Assembly (NCBI GenBank): GCA_009760855.2
Contig: WPIO01000146.1
Location: 746,001-810,000 of the forward strand
DNA length: 64,000 nucleotides
Direction: 5' to 3'
Source: Cristatella mucedo
Lineage: Eukaryota; Bryozoa; Phylactolaemata; Cristatellidae
The notes under the pieces are model-generated. The model was not told the DNA's origin and did no database searches. It saw only the letters and a list, made by a program, of their open reading frames with translations. Of this stretch, positions 54,540 through 64,000 are shown piece by piece. Position numbers and translations under genes: made by a program. Positions within the stretch are counted from its first letter, which is position 1. Each line of letters starts with the position of its first letter.

Positions 54540-54870
54540 TGATAAGCTGCCGTGAGACTGGCGCCCCCTGACTCGAAAATGTTTAAACAGAAACTAGAAA
54601 AATATCTAGTTACACAGAATTGATTAGGTCCATGTGATTCTTCCTGTGTGTGCTTATGCGTTCCGACAGTGTGCATGCTGATACTAACCGTGTTTCAATG
54701 CTGACCTTGTGCAAATAGCCTCTAACCATGCTATCCACTTTGTTTATTAAGCATGTAACTTCTAACCATTTGATCATGTTTCCTTTATAGCAAATGCAAA
54801 TTGCCTAGAACAATATTGAGTTCTCTGAGGGTGCTATAATAAATGTATTATTGTTACTATTTCTATTAGT
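54540..54870 (+). mobile_element. LINE-A 3' end
   Basis: Plus strand from the CVRTSPD region to a decayed hairpin (TTGCCTAGAACAATATTGAG...CTCTGAGGGTGC) and ATTATTG tail. Confidence 0.8.
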
Positions 54871-55117
54871 GACATTGCAAAGTATAGCTTATTGTTGGAG
54901 ATATTTATATTTATCTTGATCTGTAACTCTACATAGATGCTAGCTCGCAGTGGGTGGGAAGCAACTACGATGCCCGACAGTGGTGAGACGCTGAAAAATG
55001 ATGAACAATGCAGCACGAACGATTTGTGGGCGTGACGACGGCTGCATTAAGCTGGTGATGCACACCGGCTTGCTTGCATACATATGTTGTGGCCGTCGTA
55101 TTAGCTGCCAAGAGCCT

Positions 55118-55118
<1 letters not shown>
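54871..55118. other. no recognised feature
   Basis: About 250 bases, nothing recognised. Confidence 0.3.

Positions 55119-55183
<65 letters not shown>
55119..55183 (+). repeat. (GA)n microsatellite, about 65 bases
   Basis: GA units with one phase slip (GAAGAG) in the middle; artefactual Arg/Glu or Leu/Ser frames overlap it. Confidence 0.97.
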
Positions 55184-55655
55184 AATCGGGAAAGACTAGA
55201 AAACAGAGAGAGGCCAGCAAACTCGACTACTCCCAAGGGCAATAGCATGGTCAGGTGACCTACCTTAGGCCAATCAATCAATTATAACCAGTTTTGTCAG
55301 CTGTTACTGATGACTGCAAAGCTCAAGTACAGCTGACACATTACTGGGAGGAGTCCAGAAAGGCCAGAAAAAGGTAACCACAGTATGACGTGCCTATATG
55401 ATCACCTGGTGGGTATTAGGGGTGACTTCTCAGTAGACTACTGGGAAACCAAGTGGCCTTCGGTTGGCATAATGACAGATAGCATTGCAAACAATATAAA
55501 ATACAACAGCAACCAACAGCTTGCAAAATCTCGAGGTCATACCTACCAAGTGTTGCTGTGACTCTGGCTAAGACAGATATATGCAGTCTCAAGGGGGCAC
55601 AAGAGTGAGAATAAGCAATACAATAGAATCAACTTTCCCCATCTTGCCGAGTTAT
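55184..55655. other. no recognised feature
   Basis: About 470 bases, nothing recognised. Confidence 0.35.
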
Positions 55656-56262
55656 TGCCGTACGCAGCTAAGGCTTACACTTCTACGAGAAACACTAATG
55701 TGTACCTTTACTTTGATCCCCTTCTCTATCCCAGGCGATCCAGTACATCGTAGCTGTTACTACATGCATTGGTTACATTCCCGAAGAGATGACAGCAAAT
55801 ATTTCTGAATTGAATTACGATGAAACAATCGTAACTTATAACGTATGGGCAAACCAAGTGAGATCTAAAATTTGGAAAAAGCAACACTCAAAATCCGCTC
55901 CGTCAGCGTATCCACTGTCTAATCTATATGAATTATTTGTCCTTTTCCATAGTGACCTTTCATTAGACGACAGCATCTGCCCTATAGCCAAGTCTGACTA
56001 CTTTCAGCTACATAACAGAGCTAACAGTCAGTTTTGCTCAGACTGTGATACAAAGTCTACATTGGTCATCCACTTGTGAAATCTGTTGTCAACTTTTCTA
56101 AATTACTGCTTGCTAGTCTACCGGCCTGTGCAATCAAGGGTTTGCAGTTGATGCAAAACTGTGCAGTTAGGTTTGTCTGTGATAATCATCGCAGTTGCAG
56201 CATCACATTGCTTCTCACCGACCTGCAATGGCCCAGTCGCAGAATGAATTGACTTCAATGTG
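55656..56262 (+). mobile_element. LINE-A RT motif C to C-terminal region, old
   Basis: Plus strand. GGCTTACACTTCTACGAGAAACAC is a decayed motif C. FHSDLSLDDSICPIAKSDYFQLHN (in frame 55789-56079) is the post-palm region, then a weak CHITPL / DLQW region. Confidence 0.75.
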
Positions 56263-56469
56263 AGTAGCATGGAACTGTCTTATGGGCTAACGAACCCTAC
56301 TATGGGACACCGTCCTGCTGGTTAGATTAATGCTTGTGCTAGTGAAACGCTGAATCTATTTAGCCTCATAAACAGCCTTACTAACAATTTTTTTAATGAC
56401 GCCCACATCGGGGAGCTTTTTAGATAACATGACATTCTCACTACAGAAGAAACTGAGTCTAGTCTTATA

Positions 56470-56565
56470 TGCAATCCTTTAATTTCAGCAAATCTAATGC
56501 AATTAGAAAGAGATTGAGGTCTATATGGGTGCTTTATAAAGTGTATTATTACCATTGTTATTACT
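56470..56565 (+). mobile_element. LINE-A 3' end, same orientation
   Basis: TTCAGCAAATCTAATGCAATTAGAAAGAGATTGAGG, decayed hairpin and ATTATTACC tail. Probably the end of the copy at 55656, with the middle lost. Confidence 0.7.
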
Positions 56566-56642
56566 AGAGATTGGCGATGGTAATATCACTATGATTTGCA
56601 GTGAAATAGAATCTGCCAGTGAGTACTACAGAGATGATGGTA

Positions 56643-56868
56643 TAATAATAATAATAATATTGCACTTGATAAAGCGCCCTCAGAGAACTTAATCTCTTTC
56701 TAGGCGCTTTACATTTGCTGCAAAGTGATACGCAATAGAATAGTAAGTAAAATCATGCTTGAAAAACAAACAAAATGAATAACATGGTTAGGGGTTACAT
56801 GCACTGGGTCAGCATGCAAATGTGGTTAGTGGCAGCATGAACAGTGTCAGCACGCATAAGCACATCGA
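56643..56868 (-). mobile_element. LINE-A 3' end, well conserved
   Basis: Minus strand, (AAT)n tail, perfect hairpin, UTR, truncated at GCACATCGAGG. Confidence 0.9.
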
Positions 56869-57369
56869 GGAATGGGGTCTTCAGGAGACGAGCTCTTTTT
56901 GCTAGACTTATTAGGTTGCCACCTCGCATGCAGAAAGTTCGGAAAACCCTTTATGGAAGGTCACAGTTTGCGATATCAAAACTGCTTGAGACGGATGTCA
57001 CTTTATGGAGGTACGAATGTGCACAATTGTTTCAGAAAGAAGGCTTAAAATATTTCGGCTGAGTCGTTGATACCAGGGCAGTCAGACCTCTCAGCTTGGC
57101 CAGTACATTTTTTACTGTCTTATAAATCTACTTTGGGTTGGACTGGCCGGAATTCAGTTCTTGAGTGAAAAAAGAAGCCATTGGTTTTTTAACCATCCGG
57201 ATGTAAACTCTAAGGAAGACTTTGAAAATGATTAGATTTGCATCGGTCCCCGAATTCTTATAACGTAGTTTAAGCATATGCTTAAAACTTCGTATCTCTT
57301 GAAGTTTTTTGCAAATTGAAGGGAATCTTTAGAACTCTGTACGCGGATAGAATAAACGGGAGCATGCTT
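56869..57369. other. no recognised feature
   Basis: About 500 bases. A 72-codon plus frame (56844-57062) is not recognisable. Confidence 0.35.
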
Positions 57370-57690
57370 GTCCAGAGCCGAGTGCACGAGCCAAGTCGTG
57401 CACTCGTCGCCGCATTGACGGCTGCAGCTATGACGTCCACGGGTGACGCCGAGCCGAGGCTTGCTTGTTGGTCCATAAGGCAACCACGAGTGACCATCTG
57501 GCTCTGTCTGCCGTGAGCACGTCGCATTGCACGCGAAGCTGAACGAGCGAAGCTGAACGAGGTACACGACCGTGAACCAATATGTGTTTGATCCGACGTG
57601 GCCGTATCGCCCGCCCGCTGACGGGCGGGCATCGCACAGCCAGGCCAGGCCAGGCCAGCCACGGCCAGGGCACAAGGCTTGCTTGCGACT
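57370..57690. repeat. GC- and CpG-rich island with direct and inverted repeats
   Basis: Sharp rise in GC and CpG. Contains the tandem pair CGAAGCTGAACGAG twice (about 57536-57563), a perfect hairpin GCCCGCCCG-CTGA-CGGGCGGGC near 57608, and CAGGC repeats near 57642. Overlapping long frames on both strands (57232-57675) are explained by the lack of TA-rich stops. It may be part of a transposon or a CpG island; no family recognised. Confidence 0.5.
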
Positions 57691-58387
57691 TGGATGAGTA
57701 ACCGACCTTCAGACAGGAGCTATTTTTTACTGGTTCAGTGAAGGTATTGAGGACACCTGGATCAGAAAAAATTTCAAAAATGTATCTATATCAATGCTTT
57801 TAAGTTGTGTTGCTGGACAAGTTCGACAGTACCCTGTACCTACAAGGGAGCAGTAACAGTAAGCGAAACTGACCAATGATTTGAGAGGGTCAGTGGACTC
57901 ACCACAAGGTCAGTGGGGAAAACATCCTTAGCAGTCACGAGACGTAGAATATAGCCACCGGCGTAGGTTTTGTGGTTAACGTGTTGGAACTAACCAAAAT
58001 TCTCGAGACAGTCGAGAAAGGAGGGGACGTGGCTGCAAATACGGTTTTCAATGTGAATACTTAAGTGTCCAACGCTCAGTAACGGCCTGTCACAAACAAA
58101 TATTTTAGCGATGAGCTCTGAACATTTCTCTATAAACAAGTTTAGAGAGCCAGGATGTCAGTTTATCACAACAGGGAGTGTCATTGGCTTTGATGTAGAC
58201 CTGACTGCAACTGATTCAAACGATGAGCCATGTAAAAAACTACATATCTTATAGCCAAACGATTCACGAACAGCAGTGACCCAGCCACTAAATTTTTCAG
58301 AACGCATGGACGGATAGAATGAGAACCCGGGTAGTGTAGTCTCAGATGTACAGATAGTGGACCAAGGTGTCATCTAAGTTTCGGTAG
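57691..58387 (-). other. possible decayed extracellular-protein exons
   Basis: Minus strand frame 58158-58373 reads GWVTAVRESFGYKICSFL, loosely Ig-like. Nearer 57950-58040 a TTTGCAG acceptor-like site precedes a Ser/Thr/Pro-rich frame (SPPFSTVSRILVSSNTLTT) that soon stops. Could be a broken receptor-like gene; equally could be chance. Confidence 0.2.
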
Positions 58388-58500
58388 TACTCTCCATTCA
58401 ATCGCGTTTCTCTTTGCAGCAAATGTAAAGCCCTATGAACAATATTGAGTTCTCTGAGGGAACTTTATCGAGAGCATAATAATAATATTATTATTAATAA
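58388..58500 (+). mobile_element. LINE-A 3' end (left arm of palindrome)
   Basis: CATTCAATCGCG to hairpin and (AAT/ATT)n tail. Tail-to-tail with the next fragment. Confidence 0.85.
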
Positions 58501-58575
58501 TAATTCACTTGATAAAGCGCCCTCAGAGAACTTAATCTCTCTCAATGGCTTTGCATTTGCTGAAAAATGAAGCAT
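58501..58575 (-). mobile_element. LINE-A 3' end (right arm of palindrome)
   Basis: AATTCACTTGATAAAGCGCCC, hairpin and CTTTGCATTTGCTG. Its complement lies in the left arm, giving an inverted repeat of about 75-base arms around an AT-rich centre. Confidence 0.85.
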
Positions 58576-59061
58576 CATTATTATTATTTTTAAGCAGAAT
58601 TGCATCTAGTTTCTCCTGGACCACCTGATCGCGGATGAGTAACCCTTGTTTTAATGCGAGTGGAAATTTAGTAGGTGGAATTTAGGAGGCTGTCGTACAT
58701 CTGATGGAGGATAGAATTAGCTTGTATTGCAGTCGGCATGTAGCCGCCCCGGCCGACGCAGGTCCTTTGAATTTAAATTGGACCTTAGTAACAGCCGCTG
58801 TTCACCGTTTCACAACATGGTGACTGATGGCATGTGAGATATTATCGCAACGAGTACTATTCAATGCTTTTAAAGTTATGGGTTGTGGGTCTGATAGCTG
58901 AGCTGTGGATAGAGCAAATGCAGGATGCAGGAAGATTCTTACTAACCCACCGAAGAGGTCCAGTTGGTACGTATCGACTAATGGCTACATCAAACCGTAT
59001 ACTAATCAGGTCCTGTTTTGTGTAGTATATCCGAGGGTAGCTCATTCATAGTCACAGCGAG
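58576..59061. other. no recognised feature
   Basis: About 490 bases; nothing recognised. Confidence 0.35.
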
Positions 59062-59243
59062 GATAAATAAATAAATCATAGCTGATTAAACAGCCTCTTT
59101 TTGTATAGCGACAGAAGAGCCTTTACGGCTATCACCACTGCTTGCAGCTGTGATAAAGGATCGCCCACGGCAGGAATCGAACCCACGACCTTGGGACCAA
59201 GGTGTGAAAGCAACCGCCTTACCTAGTGTGCCATCACGGCTCA
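59062..59243 (-). mobile_element. tRNA-derived SINE, well conserved
   Basis: Minus strand. (AAAT)n tail, TGATTAAACAGCCTC, CTTTACGGCTATCACCAC, B-box as GGAATCGAACC, GACCTTGGGACCAAGG stem, CCGCCTTACCTAGTGTGCC head. Confidence 0.9.
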
Positions 59244-59374
59244 CCAAAACGGTGTAATACCCGAAGGTATCGGGAAGAAATCAGGTAAAGGTCCACACAC
59301 ACAAGGAGTCACCCTAGGCCACTCTCTAGCCTACGAGGAATTGAACACGATCAGGCAAGTACAATTTAAACCAC

Positions 59375-59605
59375 GTCAGTGCTTCGTCTGCCAGACCACT
59401 CGTTGTTCACAATCGTTCAAGCAGTACATGGTGATCATTGTTCTGGACGGCAGCTGATAGATCTAGTAGAGCTAGACGCATTCTCGACATCTTGGCTACA
59501 TGGAATGTCATGGTTAAAACAAAGGAAAGCAGTTTCAGTGGAGTACAGTGTCTGGAACATATTGAAATTTTTCTGACGATTCATTCTTTTCAATACGAGC
59601 AAGTA
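59375..59605 (-). mobile_element. LINE-B RT motif A fragment
   Basis: Minus strand reads ESSEKFQ (standard region before the palm), then LALLDLSAAVQNNDHHVLL followed by ERL and a stop. Motif A FDTIDH has become VQNNDH, so the catalytic Asp is lost. Confidence 0.65.
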
Positions 59606-59610
59606 GCTGC

Positions 59611-59612
<2 letters not shown>

Positions 59613-59643
<31 letters not shown>

Positions 59644-61266
59644 CACTTGATAAAGCACCCTCAGAGAACCTAATCTCTTTCTAGGCGCTTTACATTTGCT
59701 GCAAAGGGAAATGCAATTGAATGGTAAGTAAAATAGTGCTTGAATAACAAGCAAATTGAATAATAAGGTTAGGAGTGACATGCACAGGGTCAGCATGCAA
59801 ATGTTGTTAGTGGCAGCATGCACTATGTCAGCACCCATAAGCACATCAAGGAAAAATCAGATGGACCCACAAAATGCTGCCCTAAATAGGTGTGTTTTTA
59901 AGTTCTTTTTTAACGTGGTCCCGTCAGGGGATGTTCTGACGCAGGTCGGGAGGAAGTTCCAGGCTTTGGGAGCATATAAACTACAAGCACGGTCTCCAAA
60001 GGACTTAAGGTTTGTACGAGGTATTTCTGGACTGTTGGATTCCGAAAAGCAAGTGGTACGATGCTTGGCCTGATGGGGGAGTATGTCGGAGAGATAGGCT
60101 GGAGCCATAGAATGAAGTGACGTAAAAGTGAGCCACAAAGCCTTGAAGTCAATCTTTTGCTTGACTGGTAGCCAGTGCAGGTCGGCGAGAAGGGGAGTAA
60201 TGTGGCAAATGCAACTCTCACGACAGACAAGCCTAGCTGCAGAGTTTTGCACCAGCTGCAATCACCTGATCGCACATGCTGGTAGGCCAGTAAACAGTGA
60301 GTTTCAAAAGGCGAGACGGGATGTCGCGAATGCATGGACTAACTTGGACATGGTATCCTTATCTAAATAAGCCCAATTTTTAGTAATGCTATGAAGCTGA
60401 AAATAATCAGATTTGACTGTGGAGCCTATTTGGTAGTCTAACGAGAGGTCGATTTAGAATATCATACCTAGATTTAGAGCTGATTCGACAGGAGATGTGC
60501 TGGCAGAGCCAATTTTGAGTGTCAGCCTTTACAATCTCGAAATCACACTGAGTTAGCAAATAACTAGTCAGTTGGTTGTATCCTCGTTTAGTTTTAGAAA
60601 ATTTGCTGCCATCCATGAGCTGATGTCATCAATGCATGCAGCAAGTGAGTTGAGAGAATTTGAGGTGATTGGAGGCTGGGAGGGATCAAAGCAAACGTAC
60701 AACTGAGTGTCATCGGCAAAGAAGTGAAAGCCTACGTTGTGCTCGGCAATCACATCAGCAAGAGGGAGAGTATAAACTGTGAAAAGAAGCAGACATAGCA
60801 TGGGGCCCTGAGGTAGGCCATATTTCAGAGGTACCTCAAACGACCTTTGTCCATTCAAGTCAATACTCTGGAGTCTCCCACTGAGATAGGACCTGAACCA
60901 CTGCAGAGCAGTACCAGTGATGCCCAGACGAGGTGAGAAGCACTCTAGAAGAACTTTGTGATCGATGGTATCAAAAGCTGCCTAAAGATCGAGCAAAACA
61001 AGCAGAGACACTCTACCCATGTCTGAATTCCTTAATAAATCGTTGTATACCCTAAGCAATGCTGACTATGTGGATGATTAGCTCTAAAGCCTGACTGGAA
61101 CTTACTAGCAAGGTATGAGGTTTCAATATATGAATTCAGTTGGTCCTCCACGACCTGTTCTAGTGTCTTTGATAGGAATGGTAGAGGGAGACTGGACTGT
61201 AGTTGCTTAAGTTCTCTTGGCATACTGTCGATTTCTTGAAAAGTGGCCTGACTACAGCTTTTTTAA
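59613..61266 (-). mobile_element. LINE-A, RT to tail, long copy
   Basis: Minus strand, begins with about ten AAT units (the tail), hairpin, UTR, a 134-codon C-terminal frame (59857-60261: HITPLLADLHWLPVKQ, APKAWNFLPTCV), then the RT core 60568-60858 with GLPQGP, FADDTQLYVCFDP and WMAANFLKL, and RT entry up to a VVRPLFKKS-like stretch near 61260. FADD is kept, but frames are broken in at least three places. EN absent. Confidence 0.9.
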
Positions 61267-61971
61267 TGGTGGTGAGACATGACCTGACGCTAATGACATA
61301 TTGCCTACCTGGGAGCCAGTGCAGATCAGTGAGAAGAGGCGTGATGTTGTAATTGGGACACTCATGACAGACACGCCTAGTTGCAGAGTTTAGAATCATC
61401 TGTAAATGCCTGATTCCACATGCCAGTAGACCAGCAAGCATTGAGTTACGGAAGTCAAGACGGGATGTCAAAAATGCATAGACCAACTTAAATTTGATGT
61501 CTCTAGCTAAACAAGCCTGAATTTATGTAACGTTTAGTAGCTGAAAGTAGGCTGACTTGATTGTGGAGCTGATGTGTCGTCTAGCGAATGGTCCCTTTGG
61601 AAGATGACAGTAGATTATGTGTATATTTAACATGAGATATGTTGCAGAGCTGATTTTTAGTGCTAGCCAGTCCAATTTCTGAATCATATTTGGTTTGCCC
61701 ACAACTTGTAAGGTAATTTAACCATCGTTCAATTAAAAAAAATTAGCTTAAAACCATGTAGTGATATCGTCACTACATGCAGCAAGGGAGAGAGCGTTTG
61801 ACGTGCTCGAGGTATGGGAGAGATCAAAGCGATGGTACAACCTATTGTCATCCACATAACAGTGAAAGACTAGATCTTGCTTGGCAATCGCATCGACAAA
61901 TGGAAGAATATTAACCTTGAAAAGTACCGGACAAAGCACGAAACCCTGAGGTAATCCACATTTCAGAGGTA
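61267..61971 (-). mobile_element. LINE-A, second minus copy, target of the young insertion
   Basis: Minus strand. Frame 61160-61486 covers FLTSRLDF, ITPLLTDLHWLPG. Frame 61748-61939 covers LFKVNILPFVDAIAKQ and YVDDNRLYHRFD (YADD to YVDD). Cut at 61971 by the plus-strand copy that follows; its remaining 5' part may lie right of the window. Confidence 0.85.
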
Positions 61972-61972
61972 A

Positions 61973-64000
61973 ACTTGGCTGAAATTGATAAACTGCCCGA
62001 CAATTAAAGACGCTACTTCATCTGGTTTCACGTTCTTTCACACCCCTAGATCAATCAAAACTGGAGGTGGAGTTGCTATGATCGTGCGCTCGAAATTCAA
62101 CTTCAAGCCATTTGCGGTACCCTCGAAGCAGTCTTTTGAATCTATTGTCCTGGTCTCACCCGAAAACAAGCTACCGATAGTGGCAGTAGTCTATCGCCCA
62201 CCAGGTACCAAATCCTCCTTTATCTCAGATTTCTCCGATCTCATTTCGATTCTGTGTGCAAGAAATCGATCCTTCCTCGTTATGGGTGATTTCAACGTTC
62301 ACTTTGATAACTTATCTGACGCTTTCAGCACCGAATATCGTACAATGACAGACTCATTATCTCTTGTGGCTCATGTGCATGGCCCTACCCACATCAAGGG
62401 TCACACACTCGACCAAATTTTCTCATATAACTGCACTTTGTCATCACCAGTTATCACCAAATCCTGCTTATCTGACCACATGCAGATCTCATTCAATCTA
62501 CAGTGTGTGCCCACATTCTCCTCTAAAATAACCTGTGAATCGCGAAACCTCAAGACCCTTGACATCGATGCTGTCCGTGCGAGCATATCTGCTTCACCTT
62601 TGCTGCTCAGTCCTCCCTCCGATCTGTCATCACTGGTAGATTGCTACAACACGACACTAGCTGACACGCTCGACGAGTTTGCACCTTTGACAAAGCGCAC
62701 TGTGCGCCCCCGCCCAGACGGCCTATGGTTTACCACAGACATTAAACTAGCCAAGTCTACTAAACGAAAGCTTGAAAAGGCATACAAAAGATCCGGACTA
62801 ACTGTCCATCGACAGGCATATGAAGACTACTGTAGGTCGTACCAATCGATCCTAGCAAAGGCTAAGTCTAGCTTCTATAGAAACATTGTTGAATCACAGA
62901 TGCACAATCCAAAAATGCTGATGTCGACAATAAACCATCTCCTCAACCGTTCCCAGGTTAGCTCCTTACCTGATGATCATAGTGATGATCTAGCCGATCG
63001 CTTCTCTCGATTCTTTGTGCAGAAGATAGACAAAATCAGGGAATCCATCCCTGCGATGACAACCTTCCCACTAGAATGCTGTTCCTCGGTTCCTGGCTGC
63101 GCCTCAATGTCTGCATTTAAACAGGTCACCAGTGACGTAGTCCTCAAGCTCGTATCTCAATCAAAGAAGACAACAAGTCCACTGGACCCTATTCCCACTG
63201 TCCTGCTCCTACGTTGCATTGATCTGCTGCTGCCATGCATAACCAACATCATTAATATGTCATTAGCCTCAGGTCAGGTCCCAGCAACTTTCAAAAAAGC
63301 TGTAGTCAGGCGACTTCTCAAGAAAGCTACACTAGACCAAGAGAACTTAAGCAACTACCGCCCAGTCTCCCTTCTACCATTCCTATCAAAGACACTGGAA
63401 CAGGTCGTGGCAGACCAGCTGAACTCGTATATCGAAACCTCACACCTTGCTAGTAAGTTCCAGTCTGGCTTTAGAGCTAATCAATCCACAGAGTCAGCAT
63501 TGCTTCGGGTATACAACGACCTACTTAGGAATGCAGACATGGGTAGAGTGTCTCTTCTTGTTTTGCTCGATCTTTCGGCAGCTTTTGATACCATCGATCA
63601 CAAAGTACTTCTAGAGCGCCTCTCATCTCGCCTGGGCATCACTGGCACTGCTCTGCAGTGGTTCAGGTCCTATCTCAGTGGGAGACTCCAGAGTGTTGAC
63701 TTGAATGGACAAAGATCATCTGAAGTACCTCTAAAATATGGAGTACCTCAGGGCTCTGTGCTAGGTCCGGTCCTTTTCACCGTTTATACTCTCCCTCTCG
63801 CTGATGTGATTGCCAAGCACAATCTAGGCTTTCACTTCTATGCGGATGACACTCAGTTGTACCTTTGCTTTGATCCCTCCCAGCATTCGAGCACCTCAAA
63901 TTCTCTCAACTCACTTGCTGCATGCATTGATGACATCCGATCATGGATGGCAGCAAATTTTCTAAAACTAAACGATGATAAAACTAACTTACTAGTTATG
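61973..64000 (+). CDS. LINE-A ORF2: AP endonuclease + reverse transcriptase, intact, runs off window
   Basis: One frame of 676 codons without a stop, open at the right edge. It starts inside EN (TWL, then GGGVAMIVRS), so the 5' end is truncated or lies across the join. EN landmarks: VVYRPPG, GDFNVH at 62285, LDQIF, SDH at 62471. A linker follows with YCRSYQ and FYRNIV, typical of the CR1/L2 superfamily. RT: NYRPVSLLP near 63352, motif A LDLSAAFDTIDH (Phe-Asp 63584-63589), motif B GVPQGS at 63740, motif C YADD at 63839-63850, then WMAANFLKLNDDK. All visible catalytic residues are present. In a complete element about 250 more residues and the 3' UTR would follow. The protein nicks target DNA and copies its RNA in place. 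It joins a minus-strand LINE-A at 61971. Of all copies here this is the only one that could be recently active. Confidence 0.93.

Noticed and set aside
54940-55281. Leu/Ser and Arg/Glu repeat proteins around 55.1 kb, and similarly at 52.9-53.1 kb
   Set aside because: Artefacts of (GA)n and (TC)n tracts read in open frames on both strands.
57232-57675. Overlapping 126-147 codon frames on the minus strand
   Set aside because: Long frames are expected in a GC-rich block with few stops; three overlapping frames compete and none shows a domain.
61267-64000. Head-to-head pair at 61971 as a single inverted LINE
   Set aside because: The minus part is far more diverged (YVDD, many stops) than the intact plus part, so they are two elements.
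1-64000. CRISPR arrays, operons, ribosome-binding sites, prophage
   Set aside because: No regular direct repeats with spacers and no bacterial gene organisation; the content is that of an animal genome.

Overview
The window reads as nuclear DNA of a multicellular animal, probably an invertebrate. Bacterial operons and long single-exon genes are absent. The sequence is dominated by non-LTR retrotransposon fragments in all states of decay, a tRNA-derived SINE family, LTR-element remnants, dinucleotide microsatellites and intron-like DNA. The species cannot be named from the sequence.

The main component is one CR1/L2-superfamily LINE, called LINE-A here. About 45 fragments were traced by eye across the whole window. 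Most are 5'-truncated and share a 3' end made of a conserved hairpin followed by (TTA)n. Nearly all are dead. The exception is at the right edge: 61973-64000 is an uninterrupted 676-codon reading frame covering most of the endonuclease and the reverse-transcriptase core, and it runs off the window. A near-identical fragment lies at 42092-42550. A second, older L2-like family (LINE-B) has about nine fragments. Other mobile DNA includes a Ty3/gypsy element collapsed by an internal deletion (13645-15638), a GC-rich solo LTR inside a LINE (39074-39738), six clear SINE copies plus one doubtful one, and two isolated tRNA-like remnants.

Two non-LINE units occur twice. Unit 1 (3841-6234 and 25379-27640) is about 2.3 kb and carries the same LINE-A junction in both copies, so it looks like a segmental duplication. 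Unit 2 (31045-35045, heavily interrupted, and 36115-37215) is about 1.1 kb and also carries a related reading frame in both copies.

Host-gene signal is sparse but interesting. A plus-strand terminal exon (3188-3366) encodes a short tail with a textbook ITAM spacing (YASL, seven residues, YDSL). A minus-strand exon (49081-49491) is exactly 137 codons long, has good splice sites, is phase 1-1, and encodes a six-cysteine, Ig-like extracellular module with three N-glycosylation sequons. A weaker minus-strand candidate (43414-43595) encodes a Ser/Thr-rich stalk and a hydrophobic segment. Together they suggest, as inference only, at least two immunoglobulin-type receptor genes or pseudogenes, of the kind found in invertebrate immune or allorecognition clusters, with introns filled by retroelements. 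No CRISPR array, rRNA gene or intact tRNA gene was seen.
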